Assembly (NCBI RefSeq): GCF_000264905.1
Contig: NW_006763147.1
Span: 1,355,709-1,419,708, forward strand
Reading direction: 5' to 3'
DNA length: 64,000 bases
From: Stereum hirsutum FP-91666 SS1
Taxonomy: Eukaryota > Basidiomycota > Agaricomycetes > Russulales > Stereaceae
Each line of letters begins with the position of its first letter. The stretch's first letter is position 1. This document shows positions 23,824 through 35,083 of this stretch, one piece after another. Under the pieces are notes generated by a model that searched no databases, had not been told where the DNA came from, and was given only the letters and a program-made list of their open reading frames with translations. The position numbers and the translations under genes are program-made.

Positions 23824-26581
23824 CTACGATGCTCTTACAAATGACGAGCGGTTCAGCGCCTCCGAGACATCATGCGAATTCCTGATCTCTTCTCCGTCGA
23901 GAGCCCCGGTCACCCCGACACCCTGCGAATCAACGATTTCCTGCCTTCCCATATTCACTAAATCCCTCAAAAACGCATACGTCGTCGGACCCTGCCAGGG
24001 TCCTCCAGTCTTCAGAAACGCTCTAACGCAGTATAACCATTGTGTCAAGACACGGTATCGAACCTCAGGCGAATAAGATCGTGCCGAATGTGGTCCCCCG
24101 ATAGCAGGCATGCCATCCTGAAACGGCATGAGCGAGGCTTGCGCAAGGTAGTAGTATGGCGTGGCGTGCTGCATGAATGGTGGCTCATCCGAATGCGATT
24201 GTGTTTGCGGACCGTCGGGTGCGTTCATCCAATTATGGAGCCAACTCTGGAGAAGGACCTGAATGTGTAGTGCGAATTCGCCTTCCGTAGCCGCGCTTCG
24301 GGCAGTAGTTCGGTCGAATACGAGGCGGAGAATTGCATGCACGAGCACGAAGTTTGCGAATGGTGGGACAGGAAGGACGGCAGATGATGAGGTGGCTAGC
24401 ATGGCGAGGGCCTTGCACATGTTGAAACCGCTGAGTCGCGCGGGTATCGAACCGTAGGGGGACGGTTGCTGCAGGAGGAGGTACCATTCTTGAGCAGAGC
24501 TCGCACGCCATAACTCGTCCTCCACCGGGAGGCAGATGTTCAGCTCGTCCATCTCATAAGCCGGGGATAGTGAGAAGAAAACGCAATGCACAACATCGTG
24601 CACGTAGGACACAATGAGACCGCTGTCGAGGCAGAGGAGAATTTAGCAAGGCGATGGCTTTTCAAAATGACAGGTGCAAACCGTTTGACCATCTCATGTA
24701 CCCGCCACTCCTGCCATGCCGCCTCAAGTGTGTACGGGTCAGATAAATCGGGCGGTGTCCAACTCGAGCATTCCGCGATGAGATGACGCCTGCGGATCAT
24801 CTATACCGATGTGTCAAGATTATCGAATTTCTGACAAAACCCTGACTCAACGTACCGAAACAATTATGCGATGATATATATTCGAGGCCTCGCGATCCTC
24901 GAAGCGTTGGTGAAACATTCCGATGCTTTGTACGAGCAACACAGAAATGACGAGGTAAAACTCTTCCCGTAGCTCGAAAGGACTATGTCGGGTCTACAAT
25001 CCCGTCGACATCAGCACAATGACCCTACCGGCTGATGTTTGACAAAGACGACTTACATCTTCCTCAAGAAGCGCTTCCCGTGTAGCCGCGAGCGTCTGTG
25101 CGGCGAACTCGTTCGCCTGTGGTGTCTTGGTGAACAGTGCGCCGCATGCTTGCATAGCTCGTATGAGCACAGGCGGCAAGTCTTCGAGTCTCCACGTCGG
25201 ATGGTGCACAATCGGGACATGTGGCGAGAAAGCCGTGAAGAAAGTGATTACTGTCCGGGGAGTTTTCAGCAAAGGACTGGTACGAAAGAGGAATCGGGCA
25301 TACGGTATTGCCGGAGTTCAGTCTCGGTCGGCTCATCGAGAGTATTCATAGAAACTGTCGGCCGTGGTATTGACGCATCGATAGAAAGCGGATTGAAAAG
25401 AATCAGTGAACAGTCGGGAGACAATCCGTCATGATTCAAAAAGTCGTGCGATGGAGTGACACTGGTCATAGTCGCCATGTCAGGCGGCCGCACGTCCCAT
25501 CCAGTAGGGATAATGCTTGTTACATCTTCATTCGGGGGAGGGGAATTGGTGAACAGGAATTGTCCAAACTTCATGAGGTGGACATCCTGATGCGACGTAG
25601 ACAACCTGTGGGGGTCATCAAGAGAAGCCTGATATGGCGTTTCGACATAGTCGACTTTGGCCGTGAGCTCATCGAAAGCGCGTAAGTTGGCCGCTTGGGA
25701 CGACTCCACTGATTGTGAGAACAAAGTGGGAGAGGCGCTCGCTGATCCCGTTGGTGTCTGCGTGTACGACAGGGTCATTGTTTGCGCGGCGGTATAGTTA
25801 GGATAGTCGACAGCGGAGGGAGGGGTAGGTGCAGAACCAGCCGACCGTGGCGATCCTTCGTAAAAGTCGGTGACCGAGTCGTTCGAAGGGGAGATGTTTG
25901 ATGTCGAAGGAGTCTGAGAAAATTCACCAGAATCCCCCTCTTCAGTCTCCTCTTCCTCCTCCAAGTTGTCCAATAACTTCTTCTGCCTCCGTGCGACTGC
26001 TGCAGCTTTCTTCTCCCTCGATGTCTCCGGGTCATTGACGAAGACACAGTCCCGTCCGCGTGAGGTGCACTTCGAGCATGGGTGCTTCAGGTCGCATCGT
26101 ATTTTCGACTCTGCACAAGCTTCACACGATTTACGTCTCGACTTGCCCTTGTTAAGCCTGGAGATGCAGGAGCAAAAGATGGGTCAAACAGTGAGTAAGA
26201 TGCCGATCGGCTTAGAGGATACGTACAGGTCGCCACAGCTTCTTTTGTGCCTGGAGAGAAGGTCACTTCTCGTGAACTGGGAGAGACATATCTGCGCAAC
26301 TCGTTAGGGTATAATATAAGCTCTAGAGAATACGCTTACATACATCGCAGCGATGCAATCTTTCATTTGAATCTAGAACGCGCAGGAGGGTGAGCGAAAG
26401 ACGAGACAGAAGATGTTCGGTATTTACGCGTTCGAAGGTGACGGGTCAAATGGGTATTGCGGGTGAACTTGGCAAAGCAAATCGGACAAGATTTCGTCTG
26501 CGGAATCGAAGGCCTGTTGCCTTTGTGCGAGTGTCGCCTCGTTTGTTTCTCGACTTTAACGACGACTTCGGAGGACTTCAT
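23824..26581 (-). CDS. transcription factor with C2H2 and Zn2Cys6 domains
   Basis: Nuclear DNA-binding regulator. ATG 26581 (MKSSEVVVKVEKQTRR) leads into a C2H2 finger (KSCPICFAKFTRNTHLTRHL, then across a splice RTHSNERL). A second finger follows with CDICLSQFTRSDLLSRHKRS, ending in Cys instead of His, then a Zn2Cys6 binuclear cluster: CEACAESKIRCDLKHPCSKC...TSRGRDC. All six cysteines are present. A Glu-rich, Ser/Thr/Pro-rich linker follows (25270-25975). The C-terminal half is a fungal-specific regulatory region (TVITFFTAFSPHVPIVHHPTW; WRVHEMVKRFAPVILK; LRLVFDRTTARSAATEGEFA). About seven introns. Two C2H2 fingers before a Zn2Cys6 cluster is a known fungal combination. The target genes cannot be told from sequence. 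Confidence 0.88.
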
Positions 26582-27481
26582 AAGAGCTAGCCGAAAGGTG
26601 GTAAGTCGCGGCCTTGTATGAGCAGGTGTGATAGCGAGATGGAGAAAGAGCAGACTAGAGGGCGGAAGACTTGATCCAAGCGCTAAAAACAAGATGCGGT
26701 ACTTGATAGTTGATAGTAAGAGGTGTAACCTGGTCGAAGGCTTAGTTGGTTGCAGAGGTGGGTTCAATTGAAGTGTATGATGTTTACTAAGTGCTTCACC
26801 GCCATGGCGAGAGTTCCGTGAACGTCGGCGGTCGCTCACTTCCTTTTAGTCGCATCAGTGGGAAGTCAGCATAAGCCGTAACGCCCAAGGCTTACCTGTG
26901 CAGAGCGGTCATCCCCATATGCGAACCACCCCCACACCAGCGCCTGATTGTTACGAATATACCTTTTGAGAGGCGCTCAGGCTGCCCACTCGATTCAAGT
27001 CCATCAAAGGACAAATCTTCAGTCATAGGCTGTCCGATGCCGTACATACCGCCGTCGTGACACGCAGCGGACGGCTGGAGATTCAGAATTTCCTGAGACG
27101 GAAGCGAAATGGCATATAACCGTGAAATTTTTGAGCGAGCAACCTTACATCGAACGTCATATGCATCAGCCTAATAAGTTTCGACCTGTGCAGATCACTC
27201 GTTCGAAGGGAAAAATCAGCCGTCATGATGAGTGCGCGGTGTGAAACACTGTCCACATCCCCATTTTATCCGAATGCGTATTTGGCTCTGTTTACCTGAT
27301 CCTTCGAAATCAAACAATGCCAAATAAACCTTCAAGTGCTCACTCATCCGAGTAGACTCATATGGACAGATCCCTCCCACTGGTAAGCCTCGCCTCCAGG
27401 CTAGATGTCTATTTGGAATGCGTACTGAGGGAGAGAACACGATATATGAATGGTTTTTAGATTGCCGGGCTCGAGAGCACC
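26582..27481. other. intergenic between divergent genes
   Basis: 900 bases between divergent starts of the transcription factor and the decarboxylase gene. No reading frame with splice support, no RNA gene recognised; probably two promoters. Confidence 0.45.
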
Positions 27482-28274
27482 ATGCCGTCCTCTCCGTTCC
27501 TCGCATCATCTTCACGCGTAGAGGGCCACACTCATGTACTCCTCATTACCACCGGCAGTGTCGCCGCGATAAAGGCACCTCAAATCGTATCCGAACTACT
27601 GACCGTCCGTATTGGTGTCATTCCATCTGTGCCGGGAGGCTGATGAATCCCGCCGCAGTATCCGAACGTCTCAATCCAGGTGGTGGCGACGAAGCCATCT
27701 CTGACATTTTTCAATCAAGAGGATATCTGCAAACAAGATGTGAACGTCTGGTTGGATGAAGATGAGTGGAGGGTCAGTACTGTGTCTGGTCGCCTATATG
27801 ATATGTACCGGGTTCCTGATCTTAAGCTCTGCAGCCAGACTACCGCATTGGGGATCCCATATTGCACATAGAACTCCGTCGGTGGGCAGACATTGTGCTT
27901 ATTGCGCCTTGCTCTGCAAATACCATAGCGAAGATAGCAAATGGTATCTGCGATAATGTGGTCGTTAGTACGGTTACTGCTATTCCCCTTGCGATCTCAT
28001 ACTCAAAAAAATGGCTTTTTACCGATAGACATCTCTTCTCCGAGCACTGGCACCCACAACACCAACTTACGTCTTCCCCGCGATGAACACACTCATGTAT
28101 GAACACCCACTTACAGAGCAACATCTCCGCGTCGTACGGGATGTCATTGGCTACACCGTCTTGGGGCCTATATCGAAAGGCCTTGCATGTGGGGATGTTG
28201 GGGTAGGCGCCATGTACGAATGGCTCGACATCGTCAATGTTGTGGTGGAGAGGTTCAATCTCAGGAAACAGTAG
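27482..28274 (+). CDS. phosphopantothenoylcysteine decarboxylase (HFCD flavoprotein)
   Basis: Decarboxylates 4'-phosphopantothenoylcysteine to 4'-phosphopantetheine in coenzyme A synthesis, with FMN. ATG 27482; introns at 27605-27658, about 27771-27832 and about 27964-28028, all phase-consistent. The spliced protein reads HVLLITTGSVAAIKAPQIVS...ELLTYPNVSIQVVATKPS, then RWADIVLIAPCSANTIAKIA, ICDNVVTSLLRALAPTTPTY, VFPAMNTLMYEHP and ISKGLACGDVGVG. The FMN-binding GSVAAIKA and SANT motifs, the PAMN motif and the substrate-clamp region (LACGD) are present. About 200 residues, the size of the monofunctional enzyme rather than the larger acidic-tailed Hal3 type. The reading frame looks broken in genomic DNA but is restored by splicing. 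The window also holds a pantothenate-type transporter at 48.4 kb. Confidence 0.9.
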
Positions 28275-28796
28275 TAGTATGCGTGATTACGAGGTGACGA
28301 CCTCCTATTATTGAGATGGAGATGCAACCCTCAGAGTGGCAGTGGTTATGGCCGAATAATATTTCTCGAAATGGCTGGTTATACGGACCCGTGTATTATT
28401 AGACGAAGTACGAGATTTGTAAAAATATAACTACACTTTAATCGTGAATGAGACCCGGACGAGCGAGAGGAAGACGGTATCATGAGGGAGTTCTTCTGTG
28501 GGCCACACTCGCAGGGTGCCGCATCAGGTGCCACACTCCTTTCATGTGAATTCGGCATGGTCGAACTGACGTTTCGTCGAACTCTTCGTGCCACGAACCG
28601 TCACCAGGCTCATACACACCATCGCAGAATCGTCTTCACAAAGCTTTTCTTGAACTCAGACTTGGAAATTTTGTGGTCCTTCGTCTTATTTTGTGGGCTC
28701 AGTGTGCTGGGACTCAAGCACGGAATTAACGTTACTCTGCGTGCCCCAATAACCTGAGCGCTCCGTGAAAGACCACCACAATCTCGACGTCTACCC
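28275..28796. other. intergenic region
   Basis: 522 bases between two plus-strand genes; no gene recognised. Confidence 0.45.
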
Positions 28797-30500
28797 ATGG
28801 CTTCTCTTGACTATGTCGAAATACCGTCTTACGCTACCCGCTTACCCTCTCCACCCCCCTCCTCGAAGTCAAGGTCCCCGAGCCCTCGACCTCAACCGAA
28901 AGTCACGACAGCTCTCCCACATCCAACGACACCTTCACAAACATCTCCAGCAACTAATTCCGTCAACATCCCTCCCAAACAGCTAACGTCGTCTTCTAGC
29001 GCAACGGATTCCCCTACGCGGTCCACCTTTGGGAACTTACCGGGAATGTTGCTTGCATCCACCCTTCAAATCCCATCCCACACGCCCGCAGGATCAAGTA
29101 ATCCGAGGAATGTCACGAATCTATTGTCGACGAGAGATCCGCTGTCTGTACCAATCACCACCGTGAACTTCCGGAAGTTCGTCGGGAAGGTGGGGCCAGT
29201 TTTTTGGATACAGGATCGTGTGGAAGAGATATTGATGTGGCGGAAAGGGTGGAAAGTTACGGGGATGTGGATGGCTGCTTACGCATTTCTCTGTGAGTTG
29301 TGATGCTATTTCAGCATTTTATTGGTTCTGAGACTTTTAATCGGCTAGGCTATTTTCCACGGCTAGTTCTCCTTCTACCCCACGTAATTATCTTGGGCAT
29401 TCTCCTCGCCACACATCCATCGAGGCGAACTCAGGACCCGCAAGCCTCCCTATCGCCGTACGTCGTGCTCCCACCACCTCGTGCCAACGCTCGCGAAGGT
29501 AGCGCCGAATGGCTTGCTAATATCCAAGCCATCCAAAATCTCATGGGCGCTTTGTGAGCACCATCATCGTTAAACCTCAGATATCACTCTTATGTGATTG
29601 TTCTCAGTGCGGACGGTTATGACGCAGCGTGGCCCGTTGTCCTTCATCTCAGTTACTCCACTTCATACACGCCGCATATCCTCACTTTCACGATCATGAC
29701 ATTCCTGCTCGCTCTCCCACTCCTCCCGCTCGTACCCCTCCGGCCCCTATTCCTCGTCCTTGGACTCACACCTTTCGTCCTGACCCATCCCTATACACGT
29801 CACACACTTCCCCTCTTTATCGCACCCTTTGGGAGCCTGCTTCGCCGTCTCCGCACTCAACTAGGCAGACTCGTTGACGACGACCGATTAGACGACGACA
29901 AATGGCACGCCGAGCTCCGCGAAGTAGAGTTATTTGAGAACGAGAGATGGATCGCAGGAACGGGCGCTGAGGCTACACGCGGCGGAACATGGAGCGGTGC
30001 GAACTTGAAAGCAGGAGAGAGGGTGGCGTGGACGAGGGGAAGGGATGGATGGAGCGGGATTTCTGTGGATGGGGGTGGTGATGTCAGGTCCGTGCTCCTT
30101 TCTCGTCATCTGGACCGACTCTATGTATCTGTTGGTGGTGCGTGGGTGTTGACGAGAAACGCTGATGCATACACAGCAGTAACCTCACGTTTAAGCTCGA
30201 TCTGGGATGGTCGTTCGTGGAGACGGAAGACTGGCGCGCTGATGTGGAAGCAAACTGGAGCCCTGTGGGAGCTGACGATGGTTTGTGACTACTGCCCCTA
30301 CCCTTGCTACTGATGCTGACTGGTACGATTTTGTGGTGTACTTGGCATATCTGACCCTATTAGATGGATGGGTGTACACAAATGATGCGTGGCTCGAGCC
30401 CCACGCAGCTCCGTTTGAGGAGTGGAAAGCTGCAGGGGGTATGACGAGGAGGAGACGGTGGACACGTAGGATATGGTTCAACCCTGCTGCATATGCCTGA
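28797..30500 (+). CDS. Pex23/Pex24-type peroxin with DysF domain
   Basis: Membrane protein of the Pex28/29/30/31/32 group, which shapes ER-peroxisome contacts and controls peroxisome number. ATG 28797 opens a Pro/Ser-rich cytosolic region. Then TTVNFRKFVGKVGPVFWIQD...RVEEILMWRKGWKVTGMWMA, the family core before hydrophobic segments (YFPRLVLLLPHVIILGILLA and ILTFTIMTFLLALPLLPLVP), as in reticulon-like membrane hairpins. The C-terminus has a DysF pair: VELFENERW, WSFVETEDW, GWVYTNDAWLEPHAA and RRRRWTRRIWFNP. Four introns by my reading, including T/GC at CYFPRL and G/AT at DDGWVY. I cannot assign it to one yeast paralogue. Confidence 0.85.
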
Positions 30501-30613
30501 CCTAAATTTGGAACATTATCTGTATCATTTGCGATTTGGAGGTGCTCAAGAGGTATAGTCTCTTTACAGTTGAAGTCTGGCATCATAATACACAGAATAT
30601 GATTTTCATGCAA

Positions 30614-30684
30614 GCATTAATGGGGTAGTGGTAACCTGGGTCGTTGCCATCGACCCGCCGGGGGTTCGATTCCCTCTTAATGCA
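30614..30684 (+). tRNA. tRNA-Gly(GCC)
   Basis: 71-base gene folding as a full cloverleaf. Acceptor GCATTAA pairs with TTAATGC and is followed by discriminator A. The D arm contains GGGTAGTGGTAACC. The anticodon stem GGTCG/CGACC holds the loop TTGCCAT with anticodon GCC, and the T arm is GGGGGTTCGATTCCCTC. No intron. Glycine tRNAs of 71 bases are usual in fungi. A nearby pol III terminator is not obvious. Confidence 0.95.
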
Positions 30685-30803
30685 TTTCAAGTGGTCGGTC
30701 TCCTTTTGCTTTTGCTTAGTCTAGGCAACAAGGACACTTTCAAGCTGCTATCAGGGAAGGCGAATGTATTTTGGTATATCCATGTACGGGAAGCACTAAA
30801 ATA

Positions 30804-33800
30804 TCACAAGAATTCTTTCAACTTCCTCGCGCCACTCATCTTCTCCACGAAGCCGGCATCCTCTGTCTGCGCAATCGAAGGGATGTCCTACGCAGAAGTG
30901 ATATAGACCATTTAGATTCATCTAGTAAGCAGTCGATAGTGGACAAGGGTGACGTACCGTTACAAAGTCGAGTTCTGCGAGGGGCAGCTGTACAAAAGGC
31001 GCAATTAGGAGAACGAAGGGACCAAAGACACCAACCAAGCATGTATAGATTCGTGATACTTACGATCTTCGTCTTTTTATAGATCTTCCACCCGCAGTAG
31101 AGCACAGCATATATCGGGAGGTTGACGTCTACAAAGGCGGACATTCCCTTAGAGCAAAGACGGGGCTGGGCCAAGGTGGGTATAACTCACAAGCAGCGAC
31201 GAAGTTGGAGGTATTCCAGGAAAAGAAGACCGAGATACCACTGACGAGGATGAAGAAGATAGCCCTGTGTTACAGACGACATCAGAATCTATGTATTATG
31301 CATCGATAAAGCGAGTCGCAGAGAATGACTTACCAGAAAATCACCCACATAGCGGCGTAGGGCTGTAGACGGGAACGGTAAATTCCATCAATCTTACGGT
31401 TGATACCCTGCGCGCGTAGACCATAGTCTGCGAATGATCAGTCCTCAGTCGTAAACAGAAGACCGGGAGAGCACTCACAGTAACGCAGATATGTAACTCC
31501 GATCATCAACCAGCTACATCGGACGTGTCAATTCGGCAAACTTTCGACCAAGACCTTGTGCAGCCTCACTTGAGAAGTCCCCCTACTGTGACAATGCTGA
31601 CAAACCAGCTGTTGTGAACAAATCAGGACTGTACTTTTCTCTGGACTATCACACTATTCACTAGCACTTACTTGAAGACGATGCCTGCTTCTGTTTGTAT
31701 ATTGAGAAACGCTAAGAAAGCAAATGAGCCCTGTACACGAGAATAATGTGAGTGTGCTCAAATATCTCTCGCTCCACAAAGAGGTTACTTACAGCAGCTA
31801 AGATTGCATATATCGGGACGCCAGATGATGTGACCCTAGTGAAGAATTTTGGGGCTTGGCCTTGCACTGCGAGAGAGTATAGAAGACGAGACGAGCTATA
31901 GAGCATCCCATTTCCACTCGAGAACGCGCTCGTCATGACGATTGCATTTATAAAGTGAGGGAGTACTGAAGAAACAATCCGTGTAGTTCAGCAATTGACA
32001 AGAAAAGGCCGCAAACCAGCTACTTGCCTTTCACGCCTGCGCGATTGAACGCGAGGACGAACGGGGACTCCCCAGCGCCTGCATGTGCGCTGATTCCACA
32101 AGTCAGTTGCTGCTGCGAGTTGATCAATTTCCTGATAGAACATACGTGAATAGGTCGGGATCATTGGAGGGGATAAGCATCCCGACAAGGAGCGCTGTAA
32201 GGATCTGTATACCCAAGGATCAGAAACCGTATGGTAGATTCCCCAAAACAGTACGTGGGAGCGATAGTACGATTAGGACCAGCGCTGAGATGGCCAATAC
32301 GCACATAGCAAAAGAAGATACGAAAGAACACCGTCTTCATGGCTATAATAATATTCTTCCGGGGATTCCTGGTCTCTGCAGCGGCACTGTAGACAAAAGA
32401 AGAGGTCAGGCGATACTGCACAACAACAAAAAAGTCGGATCTCAGCAAACGTGCACTGTAACGATCTCCATTCCGCACATCGCAAATGCGGCTGGCGTAA
32501 TAGCTAACAATAGGCCAATAAAACGGCCTCTTGCACCTGAAGCGAGCGCTGAGATAGAGACACGATTAGAAACGCGGCGGATGTAAAGGCCCTAGGGAGT
32601 GTACGAACAGGAGACCATGGGCCCTGGGTTGCGCCAGTACTAAGACCCAGTTCGGAGCATCAGCTAGGTATTTGTTTCTCATTTCATGTCGTAGTCACCT
32701 CAAATCCATGTCTAAAGACCGGTAAGCAATGGGCTGACAGGCTATATCCAAATATGACGCACCGTTGTCCATCAGGGCCGCCTCCGAGGTCGATGACGAG
32801 ACCTCCTATGACCTACAAATAGAGCTAAACCCTTACAGACGGTATCCTTGGAATGCAAAAGAGGAAAGACCGACAAGTATGGCCACCAGCGCGACTGTGT
32901 CATCATGTGAGATGCTGCTTTTGATAATGAAGGCGAACTGGCTCACGTTTCAGTGCCGAAAATACGATTTCCGCTACGTTCACGAGTGAGCCCCAAAAGT
33001 TCTACTGGGTGCATAATCACTTACTGTTTCCGAATGTTCTATAGGGACAAAGGGTGAGCAGTCCATTCTAGGTTGACCACCGAATGAACCGTGACTTACC
33101 GTGCCCCTAGCAGGTTGACCACAAAGGCTAGGACAATAAATACGGCGATGTAGATTGCAGTATGATTTGGCTAGGAAGACATGATGTGAGCATGTTCCAC
33201 GGATGCACTGAACGGAAAGTCCTCACATTGCTATCCCAGAACTCGATGACTGCAGCCGCGGCAGTGATTTCCGCGGGAAGAGCAATCGCACAGGTCTAAT
33301 CACTCAAAATCAGATATGATGGTGCGGAAAATGGAGAGACATACTAACATAAAAGTAGTTCTATGATTGCGCAGATGTGACGTTCAGCACCACAAACCGT
33401 AAGTAAGAGTCGAACCTTACCCATCCAACCTGATACAGAGAATCAATAAAGAGGACGTTATGGCGTCAGGGTCGAAAGGGGCTTACAGCAAATCCCAAAG
33501 CGGGGTCGACCCATCGTGCGGCTTTGAACAGAGATGGAAAGTGACATGACGAGCTGTTAGTCTGATGTTGATGTGGCGATGTGTTTTGTGAGGAAACTAG
33601 GACCCACCGAAATGAGAAAAAGTGCCGGAGACGGGCGCAAAGGCCGTCATCTCGGAGATCGAGGCTAGTGAGCTGGTACGCAAGCATCATTGTTACTCCA
33701 GCTCAAACATTGACAGAGGAATGGCACTCACCAAAACGCCACAGTCCCTACATGGAGAAAAACCAAGAGAAGCCCGAGCGGCCCCGTGTAAGAGAGAGTA

Positions 33801-34163
33801 CTCCCGAGGCCAAGGAACAGTCCCGTTCCGACCACACTAGCGATCTAGAAGGACTGTCAGCGATAGGAACTCAAAATACCAGTAGTACTTGTAGGGATGA
33901 GTGAGCTCACCGCGAACCTGTCATGGACGTAAGTATAGTGCAGAGGAGAAGTTTGACAGAACACGATATCGAACAGGAGGCAGACTTAGCTGCATGAGTT
34001 CTGCGACTTACATCTGGATGTGTCTTCCATCTAAACGCCTCTGAACTTTATCCAAGTCGGCTCTATAGAATTCGACTCCCTGACGGCTGTCAAGTGGTAC
34101 GACCGTCTCGTCAACACGGCTCTTCTGCGAGCTCGAGTCTTGACTTTTTCTGGTGGAAAGCAT
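30804..34163 (-). CDS. amino-acid permease (APC superfamily, YAT type), microexon-rich
   Basis: Plasma-membrane amino acid/proton symporter. ATG 34163 gives MLSTRKSQDSSSQKSRVDET, then RRLDGRHIQMFAIASVVGTG...LFLGLGS (helix 1, the HIQM-I-A-GT signature). Continuing across many splices: VAFCSLASISEMTAFAPVSG, ARWVDPALGFAVGWNYFYTC...AIALPAEITAAAAVIEFWD, PNHTAIYIAVFIVLAFVVNL, DLGGGPDGQRHGFEYWRNPG, AAAETRNPRKNIIIAMKTVF, LLVGMLIPSNDPDLFTAHAG, SAFSSGNGMLYSSSRLLYSL, GVTYLRYYYGLRAQGIN and a tail LPLAELDFVTDIPSIAQTED. About 20 exons. Very small exons lie at 33911-33917, 33421-33429, 33349-33360, 33025-33038 and 32699-32711. One intron (31966-32027) uses GC-AG. One junction, near 32400-32460, is ambiguous. 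Despite the fragmentation the frame is complete. Confidence 0.88.
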
Positions 34164-35083
34164 CGTCGGAGCAATATGCACCTCAGAAGATCTGTAAGGA
34201 CTCGTTGTCCGAGGAGGTCCAACGTGAGGCGAGTTGCAGGGAAGTTGAAGATATAGACGCCTCGTGGCTCGCAGTCAGGACCGCGCAGATTATATATGTG
34301 TCGTTGTTGAGTTCAGGATCACCTCGAAGAGCTGACATGTGGCTGACCCATCTGTTGTCTAGATCTGTTCTTGCCGTTATTTATGATAGGAACGCAGGGG
34401 GAAAGAAGATAGGAAGCCATCTTCCGTCATATTTGGTCGGCTAAGTGTGAGAAAAACAAAACATGCACTTTCAAAGCGCGTTCAGTTAGCGGGCTAAGGT
34501 CCACGAGCGCAAGATATCGCCGAGTTTGGTCTCCTCCAAGAAGTGGTAAACTCGACAGTAGTACAAGCGTGTATAGATGATCAAGCAAACAGAACCAAGC
34601 ATTCCTTCACGAGCGCTCGCCTAATAGTAACGGCTGATTCGGAACGAGGTTCTTGATGATGCTGCTTGAGATAGACTCGGCTCAGTTGAAGGTATCAGCG
34701 TTCTGTAGAAAGGCCGATAACAAAGATAGAATCTGGAGGTGACCTTGCAAACCATTCTAGTGTGGTATCGAAAAAGATATCCGACCGAGAGCAAGCTAAT
34801 TTGACACGGCAGTGACACGGCGCGCATCGGTTACGGCAAGTGCCGAATTTGGTAATCAAACACTGAGCGCCACAAACGAACGACCTCGAACCACTGAGGC
34901 GACCAACCAGGCACACAACAAACGGTAATATCGAGTAGGTGGATTCCTTGACTTTGGAAGGCAAGTTTACTTTAAAGCAGGATGTGGTTCAGAAAGTACT
35001 GACGAACCGCAACCTCGAACTCGCGAAATCACATGCTTCGATTTCTAGCAGTGCCTCTATAGTACGACTCTGTTGCTCTTACG
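34164..35083. other. intergenic between divergent genes
   Basis: 920 bases between the permease start and the next gene. Short frames around 34621-34964 have no family resemblance. Confidence 0.45.

Noticed and set aside
27482..28274. Decarboxylase gene as a frameshifted pseudogene
   Set aside because: Genomic frames look broken, but three short GT-AG introns restore every conserved motif in phase.
30804..34163. Permease as a decayed pseudogene
   Set aside because: No single frame is long, yet about 20 exons with proper borders give an almost complete APC protein; fragmentation is due to introns.
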